Assembly (NCBI GenBank): GCA_023230755.1
Contig: JALNWS010000240.1
Location: 1 to 5,526, forward strand
Direction: 5' to 3'
Length of the DNA: 5,526 bases
DNA from: Azoarcus sp.
Lineage (GTDB): Bacteria > Pseudomonadota > Gammaproteobacteria > Burkholderiales > Rhodocyclaceae
The notes below the pieces were generated by a model that worked only from the letters and a program-made list of their open reading frames with translations, was not told the origin of the DNA and did no database searches. Below, one piece after another: positions 1-5,526 of this stretch (positions are counted from its first letter, which is position 1; every line of letters begins with the position of its first letter). The translations under genes and the position numbers were made by a program.

Positions 1-867
1 GATGTTCTGTGCGCGGTCGCGCCGGGCAACTTCGCGCCGGATCTGCGCATGCAGTTCGCGCATGGCGTTGATCGAGCCGAAATCCAGATACTTGCGGAAA
101 ACGAAGGGGCGCGAGATCCGTTCGAGTTCGGGCCAGCGCTCGCCTGCCAGCACCCGGGCCTTGATCCAGGCGTAGCGCTCCCATTCACGCCCCTGGGTAA
201 TGAAGTAGTTCTCCAGCATGTCGAAGCTCACTACCAGCGGACCCGAGTCGCCGTTCGGGCGCAGGCGCATGTCAACGCGGAAGACCTGACCGTGTTCGGT
301 GACGTCGGCCAGCGCCTGGATTAACTGCTTGCCAAGGCGCTCGAAAAACTCGAAGTTGCTGATCACCTTCGTGCCGCCGGTGTCGCCGTCCTCGGGGTAA
401 GCGAAGATAAGGTCGATGTCGGAAGAGACGTTGAGCTCGCGACCGCCGAGTTTGCCCATGCCGATGATCAGCAACTCCTGCTCCCAGCCCGAGGGCGATA
501 GCGGCAGGCCGTAACGCTCGACGAGGGGCTCGCGCAATACGTCGTGCGCGTGACGAACGGCGACTTCGGCCAGCAGGGTCATGGTTTCCGTGACTTCCGA
601 CAGGTCGGCCAGGCCGCCAAGATCGCGCACGATGAGATGACAGATCACCCAGGTGCGCAAGTGGCGCAGGGTCGGGCGCAGTTGCGCTTCATCCGTGCCA
701 CGGACGTTGATGAATGCATGCATGTCGTCGTCGTTGATTGCGCGGTCGACGCTGGCAGTCAGACTTTCGGCCAGCCAGGGACGGCTGTCGAGCATGCGCT
801 GCAGAAAACGCGACAGACCCGTGGCGTGGCGGATTACATCTGGCAACATGGCAGATTCGAGTGACAT
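1..867 (-). CDS. glnE: Bifunctional glutamine synthetase adenylyltransferase/adenylyl-removing enzyme, N-terminal part (truncated by window edge)
   Basis: The enzyme adenylylates glutamine synthetase (GlnA) when nitrogen is plentiful and removes the AMP when nitrogen is scarce, under control of PII protein. It acts in the cytoplasm. The minus strand is open from ATG 867-865 to position 1 (289 codons). The protein begins MSLESAMLPDVIRHATGLSR. It carries the nucleotidyltransferase signature GMGKLGGRELN at about residues 136-146, then SSDIDLIF, with metal-binding Asp150 and Asp152. RVDMRLRPNGDSGPLV and QGREWERYAWIKAR follow, and the visible part ends in RELHAQIRREVARR. In this family the N-terminal domain is the deadenylylating half, so the regulatory and C-terminal adenylylating halves lie outside the window (E. 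coli GlnE is about 946 aa). The start is not certain: ATG 867 has CGGAG 10 nt upstream, while an in-frame ATG at 888-886 would add seven residues and has a stronger but distant AGGAAGG. It is transcribed divergently from yhdP. No frameshift is seen. Confidence 0.96.
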   Translation of the reverse strand, partial: MSLESAMLPDVIRHATGLSRFLQRMLDSRPWLAESLTASVDRAINDDDMHAFINVRGTDEAQLRPTLRHLRTWVICHLIVRDLGGLADLSEVTETMTLLAEVAVRHAHDVLREPLVERYGLPLSPSGWEQELLIIGMGKLGGRELNVSSDIDLIFAYPEDGDTGGTKVISNFEFFERLGKQLIQALADVTEHGQVFRVDMRLRPNGDSGPLVVSFDMLENYFITQGREWERYAWIKARVLAGERWPELERISRPFVFRKYLDFGSINAMRELHAQIRREVARRDRAQNI

Positions 868-888
868 GGGCGAAGCGCTCCGGAACAT

Positions 889-897
889 TGGTAGAAT
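889..897 (+). promoter_or_regulatory. Candidate extended -10 promoter for yhdP-nit
   Basis: The sequence TGG followed by TAGAAT (892-897) fits an extended sigma-70 -10 element (TGN plus a 5/6 match to TATAAT). No convincing -35 hexamer is found 16-18 bp upstream, where the bases are G-rich, but extended -10 promoters can work without one. Transcription would begin near 904, giving a leader of roughly 65-120 nt depending on which yhdP start is used. This is sequence matching only. Confidence 0.4.
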
Positions 898-951
898 TCG
901 CGCCTTCCTGTCCGGTGGTGCTAGCAGCAAAGGCATGGGCTCAAGGACGTG

Positions 952-957
952 ATTGTA
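952..957 (-). promoter_or_regulatory. Candidate -10 element for glnE
   Basis: Read on the minus strand this is TACAAT, a 5/6 match to TATAAT. At 17 bp spacing the -35 position (980-975) reads CAGACG, only a 3/6 match to TTGACA. Transcription would start near 945, leaving a leader of about 78 nt before ATG 867. No sigma-54 (GG-N10-GC type) site was recognised here. Support is weak. Confidence 0.3.
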
Positions 958-970
958 GCCAAGCCACCCG

Positions 971-3900
971 ATGCCGTCTGATCTCGAGGGAGTTTCCGGA
1001 CGCCGTGCCGGTCCCATGCACATGAGCACGAAACCGCTTTCACCCGATTCATCCCCCGCAGCCGAGGGCGCGGGGGCCCGCAATCGTCTCCTGCGCAGGC
1101 TGGGTATAGCGCTGTTGCTGGCGTGGTTCCTGGTTGGCGGGCTCTTTCTGGTGCTGCGCTGGGTGGTGGTGCCTCAGGTGGGCGATTATCGGGCCGAGAT
1201 CGCTGCCGAACTGTCGCGCGTCAGCGGACTGCCGGTGGGCATCGAGGGGCTGAGCGCGGACTGGTCAGGGCTGCGCCCGCGCTTGCACATTACGGGCCTG
1301 TCGGTGAGCGATGTGCAAGGGCGGCCGGCCCTGCTGCTCGAACAGGTGGATGCCACTCTGGCGTGGTCTTCGCTGCTGCGCCTGCGTCCCTACTTCCATC
1401 GCCTTGAAATCGTTGGTCCCGCAATCGAGGCCCGGCGCGAAGCCGACGGCAGTGTCGTCATTGCCGGGCTGCGGGTTGAGGGCGAGGGCGGCGATGGCAG
1501 CTTCCTCGATTGGCTGCTCGCGCAGCGCAAGGTGGTCGTGCGCAAGGCGCGCTTGTCGTGGACCGATTTGCTGCGCGCGGCGCCCGTTCTGCAACTCGAG
1601 GATGTCGAGTTCACGTTCGAACAGGGTTTTCGCAAACAACGCTTTGCGCTCCACGCGCAGCCTCCGCAAGCGCTCGCGTCTGCGCTGGATGTGCGCGGTG
1701 AGCTGACGCGTTTCTCCGCTGCGGATCCGGCGGCAACGGTGGGGCGACTGTATGTCGATCTCGAGCGTGCCGATCTCGGCGGATGGAAGGCCTGGGTAGA
1801 CTATCCGGTCGAACTCAACGGGCAAGGCGGATTGCGCCTCTGGGTTGATTTCGACGGCGAGGCAGCTACGGCGGTGAATGCGGATGTGGCGCTCAGCGCA
1901 GCGGCGATGCGCCTGGCCCCGGCCTTGCCCGAACTGCAACTGGCGCAACTGAGCGGCCGCATATCCGCGCGTCGCTGGGGGAGTGGATTCGAGTTCGAGT
2001 CGCGCGGGCTTGCCCTCGCTACCGGGGATGGAGTGGAGATGGCGCCGACCGATTTCCGTTTGCGCGTACAGCATCCGGACGCAGGCAAGGCCGGTGAGGG
2101 CATGGTAAGTGCGAATGCGCTTGATTTTGCCGTTCTGGCCCGGCTTGCCGCCCACCTGCCGCTGGATGACAGCGTGCGTGAACGCCTGGCCGCGTTCGAT
2201 CCGCGTGGTGAGGTGACGGCGCTGCAACTCGACTGGAAAGGCTCGATCGATCGTCCGGCGTCATGGACGCTTGCCGCTCATTTCGAGGGCATCGGGCTTG
2301 CAGCACGCGAATCCTTGCCCGGCGTCGGAGGCCTGTCGGGTGAGATTGAGGGCAGTGATCAGTCTGGACGCTTTCTGCTGGCCGGGCGCGACACGCATGT
2401 TGATCTGCCAGAGGTGTTCGTCAATCCGCGTCTGGTCTTTTCCACTTTCAAGGCGGACGGTGGCTGGGTCCGGCGTGACGGACGGCTCGAGATTGCGCTC
2501 GATTCGGCGAGTTTCAACAATGAGGATGCCGAGGGAAGTGCGGCCGGCCGCTACTGGGTGGAGCCGGGCGGGGCAGGTGAGATCGATCTTTCTGCACGCC
2601 TTACGCGAGCGGATGGCACCACGGTGTGGCGTTATCTGCCCTCGGTGATCAATCACGATACTCAGCAGTGGGTGCGCAATGCGATCAAGCGCGCCACGGT
2701 CCCCGATGCCAGATTGCGACTGAAAGGGCGCCTGAGCGAGTTTCCCTTTCGCGAGGGGCAGGGGCAGTTTCTGGTCTCCATCAAGGTGGCTGACGGGCGA
2801 CTTGAGTACGCCCCCGATTGGCCTCCGATCGAAAGCATCGATGGCGAGGTGCGGTTCGAAGGGCCAGGGATGAGCATCGAAGCCTCGAGTGGAAAGATTT
2901 TCGGGGTCAAGCTGAGCAAGGTGGTGGCGAACGTGCCCGACCTGGACGTGAAGCCGAGCGAAACCATGACGCTGACGGGTCGTGCAAATGGCACGACGGC
3001 CGATTTCCTGCGCTTTGTGAGCGAGAGCCCGGTGCGCAAGCGAATCGATGGCTTTACTGACAACATGCGCGCCGAAGGTAACGGCAGCCTTAGTCTCAGG
3101 CTGGTCATGCCACTGCGCCACGTGGTCGATACCGCGGTCACGGGTGAATACCGTTTCAGTGGCAATCGCCTGTGGGTTGTGAAGGGGCTGCCACCGATGG
3201 AGGAAGCGGCCGGCAATTTGCGTTTTACTGCGGAGCAGCTCAACGTCCCGGAAGCGCGAGCCCGTCTTTTTGGCGAGCCCATGCAGTTGAGTGCTGCGAC
3301 CCTGTCCGATGGCCGGGTTCAGTTCAAGGTGAGCGGTGGCATCAATGCCAGTGCGGCGCAGGCGGAGATGGGATGGCCGATGCTGGACCACCTGTCGGGA
3401 ACGAGTACCTGGCGCACCGACATTGCCATCGGGCGCGACGCCACCAGGGTCGCGGTGCGCTCGGAGCTTGCCGGTATCGGCTCGAGCCTGCCCTATCCCT
3501 TCAACAAAAGTGCGGCAGAGCGTTGGCCGCTGGCGGTCGATCTCGTATTCCCGACGGACGGGGTGACGACGATCGGCGCGAGTCTGGCCGACAGTCTGTC
3601 GGTCGCCGTCGAGCAAGGTGAGGATGGGGCCATCGTCCGTGGCGGCATCGGCGTGTTCCAGCCGGTGAGGATGGCAAGCAAAGGTGTGCAGGTGAACGCG
3701 AAGCTCACGCAACTGGACGTGGACGCCTGGCGTAGTGCGCTCGGCGTCAGCGATGAGGTCGAGCCGGAAGAGGCTTCCGCGTCGGGTGGGGCCGGGAGCA
3801 TGCCTCCACTGGCTGGACTCAGCCTTGAGGCGGCACAGGTGCAGGCCTTTGGGCAACATCTCCATGCGCTCAAACTGAAAGCGGTGGCCGATGACGGCGG

Positions 3901-4921
3901 CTGGAAAGCCCGCATCGACAGCACTGAGGCCGAGGGCGATTTCGATTGGCGCAAGGCAGGCGATGGCACGCTCGCAGCGCGTTTCCGACGCCTGGCGGTC
4001 AACAATGGCGAGAACGCCGAGGGTGGTGCGACCACACGCAGCACCTTGCCGCGCAGCCTTCCTGGTCTGGATGTGAGGATCGATCAGTTCGCCGTTGGTG
4101 GCATTGAGCTCGGCCGCCTTGAGGTGCTGGCACGCAACCGGCGCGCACAATGGTGGCTGGAGCGCTTCCTGCTGGTTCATCCCGACGGGCGCCTGAGTGG
4201 CAACGGATTGTGGCAACCAGGGCGCAGCGCGCGCACGCAGCTGGATTTCGTGCTGGAGACTGCGGATATCGGACGCTTTACGCGGGCGCTCGGATACCCC
4301 GATGCCGTGCGTGGAGGACGTGCGACGTTGGGCGGCAAGGTGAGCTGGCACGGAGCGCCAACCCACATCGACTATCCCACGCTCAGCGGCAAGCTCGACC
4401 TTGATGCCGAGAAAGGGCAGTTCAAGCAGCTGGAGCCCGGGGTTGGGCGACTTCTCGGCATCCTCAGTCTGCAGGCGCTGCCCAGACGCATCTCGCTCGA
4501 TTTTCGTGACGTATTCTCCCAAGGATTCGCCTTTGATCGCATTTCCGGTAGCATCGACGTCGCTGCCGGCGTGATGCACTCGGACAACCTCGAGATCCGC
4601 GGTCCGGCGGCGCGGGTGCTGATGAGCGGTGTTGCGGACATTGACAAGGAAACGCAGGACCTGCGGGTCACGGTACAGCCGACGCTGTCAGAATCGATTG
4701 CGATCGGTGCCGCAGCCGGGCTGATCAATCCAGTGGCCGGCGTCGTGACCTATCTGGCGCAGAAGGCTCTCAGTGATCCAATTGAAAAGCTTTTCTCCTT
4801 CGATTATTCGATCACAGGGAGCTGGAGTGATCCCGTGGTCGAAAAGCTCGCGTCGCCGGTGAGCGAACTGATACCCGGGCGCTCAAAGTCAGCGGCGAAA
4901 CCCGCGGCGACCAAACCATGA
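971..4921 (+). CDS. yhdP: YhdP-family AsmA-like protein (DUF3971/TIGR02099), inner-membrane-anchored periplasmic phospholipid transport factor
   Basis: YhdP, with TamB and YdbH, is thought to form long hydrophobic grooves that carry phospholipids from the inner to the outer membrane. The protein is 1316 aa (E. coli YhdP is about 1266). Basic residues RNRLLRR (38-43) precede one transmembrane helix at about 44-67, which places the rest in the periplasm. Next come the family's N-terminal RAEIAAELSRVSGLPVGIEG region, a central block with RYLP (about 554), EFPF (about 590) and DWPP (about 616), and a C-terminal block with EPGVGRLLG (about 1155) and LPRRISLDFRDVFSQGFAFD (from about 1170). A hydrophobic stretch, IAIGAAAGLINPVAGVV, lies near 1243-1259, before a Lys/Ala/Pro-rich tail. 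A flexible acidic then Gly/Ser/Ala linker is at about 928-944. The start is uncertain: a stop lies at 956-958, and ATGs at 971, 1016 and 1022 all lack a good ribosome-binding site; 1016 or 1022 would remove 15 or 17 residues and still keep the anchor. The reading frame is intact. It heads an operon with the nitrilase gene 12 bp downstream. Confidence 0.93.
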   Translation: MPSDLEGVSGRRAGPMHMSTKPLSPDSSPAAEGAGARNRLLRRLGIALLLAWFLVGGLFLVLRWVVVPQVGDYRAEIAAELSRVSGLPVGIEGLSADWSGLRPRLHITGLSVSDVQGRPALLLEQVDATLAWSSLLRLRPYFHRLEIVGPAIEARREADGSVVIAGLRVEGEGGDGSFLDWLLAQRKVVVRKARLSWTDLLRAAPVLQLEDVEFTFEQGFRKQRFALHAQPPQALASALDVRGELTRFSAADPAATVGRLYVDLERADLGGWKAWVDYPVELNGQGGLRLWVDFDGEAATAVNADVALSAAAMRLAPALPELQLAQLSGRISARRWGSGFEFESRGLALATGDGVEMAPTDFRLRVQHPDAGKAGEGMVSANALDFAVLARLAAHLPLDDSVRERLAAFDPRGEVTALQLDWKGSIDRPASWTLAAHFEGIGLAARESLPGVGGLSGEIEGSDQSGRFLLAGRDTHVDLPEVFVNPRLVFSTFKADGGWVRRDGRLEIALDSASFNNEDAEGSAAGRYWVEPGGAGEIDLSARLTRADGTTVWRYLPSVINHDTQQWVRNAIKRATVPDARLRLKGRLSEFPFREGQGQFLVSIKVADGRLEYAPDWPPIESIDGEVRFEGPGMSIEASSGKIFGVKLSKVVANVPDLDVKPSETMTLTGRANGTTADFLRFVSESPVRKRIDGFTDNMRAEGNGSLSLRLVMPLRHVVDTAVTGEYRFSGNRLWVVKGLPPMEEAAGNLRFTAEQLNVPEARARLFGEPMQLSAATLSDGRVQFKVSGGINASAAQAEMGWPMLDHLSGTSTWRTDIAIGRDATRVAVRSELAGIGSSLPYPFNKSAAERWPLAVDLVFPTDGVTTIGASLADSLSVAVEQGEDGAIVRGGIGVFQPVRMASKGVQVNAKLTQLDVDAWRSALGVSDEVEPEEASASGGAGSMPPLAGLSLEAAQVQAFGQHLHALKLKAVADDGGWKARIDSTEAEGDFDWRKAGDGTLAARFRRLAVNNGENAEGGATTRSTLPRSLPGLDVRIDQFAVGGIELGRLEVLARNRRAQWWLERFLLVHPDGRLSGNGLWQPGRSARTQLDFVLETADIGRFTRALGYPDAVRGGRATLGGKVSWHGAPTHIDYPTLSGKLDLDAEKGQFKQLEPGVGRLLGILSLQALPRRISLDFRDVFSQGFAFDRISGSIDVAAGVMHSDNLEIRGPAARVLMSGVADIDKETQDLRVTVQPTLSESIAIGAAAGLINPVAGVVTYLAQKALSDPIEKLFSFDYSITGSWSDPVVEKLASPVSELIPGRSKSAAKPAATKP
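1100..1171 (+). other. Transmembrane anchor segment of YhdP
   Basis: Codons 44-67 encode about 24 largely hydrophobic residues (LGIALLLAWFLVGGLFLV and onwards), directly after the Arg-rich RNRLLRR. By the positive-inside rule this gives a cytoplasmic N-terminus and periplasmic C-terminal bulk, as expected for AsmA-like proteins. There is no lipobox or evident signal-peptidase site, so it should remain as an uncleaved anchor. Confidence 0.8.
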
Positions 4922-4926
4922 GGAAA
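4921..4926 (+). promoter_or_regulatory. Ribosome-binding site for the nitrilase gene, overlapping the yhdP stop
   Basis: AGGAAA begins on the last base of the yhdP TGA stop. The AGGA core (4921-4924) ends 9 nt before ATG 4934. This supports that ATG as the start and suggests that translation of the two genes is coupled, because ribosomes terminating on yhdP sit on the Shine-Dalgarno sequence. Confidence 0.7.
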
Positions 4927-4933
4927 CCGACCG

Positions 4934-5526
4934 ATGTCCGTAGCTGATGCGCCCCTGTCCGGAACCGTAAAGATTGCTGCGATCCAGACCGTGTCCGGCC
5001 CGGACGTCCATGCCAACCTCGCGACGGTCGAAACTCTGATCGCCGAGGCTGCCGCGGGCGGGGCGCGCCTGGTTGCCCTCCCGGAATACTTTCCCCTGAT
5101 GTCGACCGACGAAATGGCCAAGGTCAGGGCGCGCGAGCCGGAAGGACGTGGGCCGATACAGGACTTCCTGAGCGCGGCAGCAAAGCGCCACCGGATCTGG
5201 CTGGTGGGCGGCACGCTGCCGCTGGTGGCGGAGGCCGACAACAAGGTGCGCAATACCACGCTGGTATTTGACGACCTTGGAGAACGTCGGGCCCGCTACG
5301 ACAAGATTCATCTGTTTGGTTTTCAGCGCGGCGCCGAGCGCTACGACGAGTCGGTTACCATTGAGCCGGGGCAGACAGTGACGACCTTCGAGTCGCCTGT
5401 GGGCCGGACGGGGCTGTCGGTGTGTTACGACTTGCGTTTTCCGGAGCTGTTCCGGGCCATGGGGATGGTGAATCTCATCATTCTGCCTGCAGCCTTTACT
5501 TACACGACCGGCCGTGCGCACTGGGA
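4934..5526 (+). CDS. Carbon-nitrogen hydrolase, nitrilase superfamily (Nit1/Nit2-like amidase), N-terminal part truncated by window edge
   Basis: Nitrilase-superfamily enzymes hydrolyse C-N bonds of amides through a Cys nucleophile. The closest branch here appears to be the Nit group, whose members act on deaminated glutathione (Nit1) or omega-amides such as alpha-ketoglutaramate (Nit2). The window holds 197 codons plus two bases of a protein usually about 265-285 aa. All three catalytic residues are visible: Glu51 in ALPEYF, Lys124 in YDKIHLF and Cys164 in SVCYDLRFPELFR. An early beta strand, KIAAIQT (13-19), and the later PAAFTYTTGRAHW block are typical of Nit proteins. No signal peptide is seen, so it is probably cytoplasmic. 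ATG 4934 is supported by AGGA at 4921-4924. It follows yhdP by 12 bp and is likely cotranscribed. The C-terminal quarter is missing, and substrate choice between Nit1-like, Nit2-like and other amidases cannot be settled from this sequence. Confidence 0.93.
   Translation, partial: MSVADAPLSGTVKIAAIQTVSGPDVHANLATVETLIAEAAAGGARLVALPEYFPLMSTDEMAKVRAREPEGRGPIQDFLSAAAKRHRIWLVGGTLPLVAEADNKVRNTTLVFDDLGERRARYDKIHLFGFQRGAERYDESVTIEPGQTVTTFESPVGRTGLSVCYDLRFPELFRAMGMVNLIILPAAFTYTTGRAHW

Larger units (their letters stand above)
868..970. other. Divergent intergenic region between glnE and yhdP
   Basis: This is about 100 bp of non-coding DNA between two divergent genes, so it should hold the promoters and leaders of both. 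It contains TGG-TAGAAT reading rightwards and TACAAT reading leftwards, described separately. An in-frame TAG at 956-958 closes the yhdP frame on its left. I see no strong hairpin terminator and no clear operator palindrome. The only inverted element is a weak 5-bp pair, GCGAA near 870 and TTCGC near 897. If glnE starts at the alternative ATG 888, its coding sequence would take up the first 21 bp. Confidence 0.8.

Noticed and set aside
49..864. Plus-strand open frames (91 and 106 codons) over positions 49-864
   Set aside because: They lie opposite glnE, whose minus-strand translation matches GlnE motifs continuously, so they are shadows.
869..903. Possible hairpin formed by GCGAA and TTCGC in the intergenic region
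   Set aside because: The stem is only about 5 bp with a loop of more than 20 nt and no U-tract, so it is not a credible terminator or riboswitch.
1265..2227. Antisense open frame of 320 codons opposite the 5' part of yhdP
   Set aside because: It has the same shadow character: low-information Arg/Gln/His-rich translation, no ribosome-binding site or family motif, and full overlap with a well-supported gene.
2261..4579. Very long antisense open frame (772 codons, minus strand) within yhdP
   Set aside because: Its translation is rich in Arg, His, Gln and Pro with no recognisable domain, which is typical of the shadow frame opposite a GC-rich gene. The plus-strand frame carries clear YhdP family motifs along its whole length.
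4922..4933. Possible terminator or promoter between yhdP and the nitrilase gene
   Set aside because: The gap is only 12 bp and is occupied by the ribosome-binding site; no hairpin or promoter hexamers fit.
4889..5521. Minus-strand open frame of 210 codons at the right end
   Set aside because: It is antisense to the nitrilase gene, whose plus-strand frame has the intact Glu-Lys-Cys triad. The antisense product has no recognisable features.

Overview
This 5.5 kb window is GC-rich and densely coding. It reads as ordinary chromosomal DNA from a proteobacterium. The gene content and protein sequences look beta-proteobacterial, perhaps Rhodocyclales (Azoarcus/Thauera-like), but that placement is inferred from overall similarity and was not tested by search. 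I see no RNA genes, mobile elements, CRISPR arrays or significant repeats.

Layout: (1) positions 1-867, minus strand, hold the N-terminal 289 codons of glnE, the bifunctional glutamine synthetase adenylyltransferase/adenylyl-removing enzyme. The rest lies beyond the left edge. (2) Positions 868-970 are a divergent intergenic region of about 100 bp with weak candidate promoters for both flanking genes. (3) Positions 971-4921, plus strand, encode a complete 1316-aa YhdP-family (AsmA-like, DUF3971/TIGR02099) protein. It has one N-terminal membrane anchor and a very large periplasmic part. (4) From 4934 to the right edge, plus strand, are the first 197 codons of a nitrilase-superfamily carbon-nitrogen hydrolase (Nit1/Nit2-like) with an intact Glu-Lys-Cys triad. 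It starts 12 bp after the yhdP stop and is very probably cotranscribed with yhdP.

The genes cover three functions: nitrogen-status control of glutamine synthetase (glnE), phospholipid transport and outer-membrane homeostasis (yhdP), and probable metabolite repair of deaminated glutathione or a related omega-amide (nit). The yhdP-nit order matches the conserved yhdP-nitrilase-tldD neighbourhood of many proteobacteria, so tldD is the expected next gene to the right. I found no convincing evidence of an undescribed system. The points worth a second look are the unresolved translation starts, the face-to-face promoter candidates, the yhdP-nit linkage, and linker and C-terminal features of the YhdP protein.
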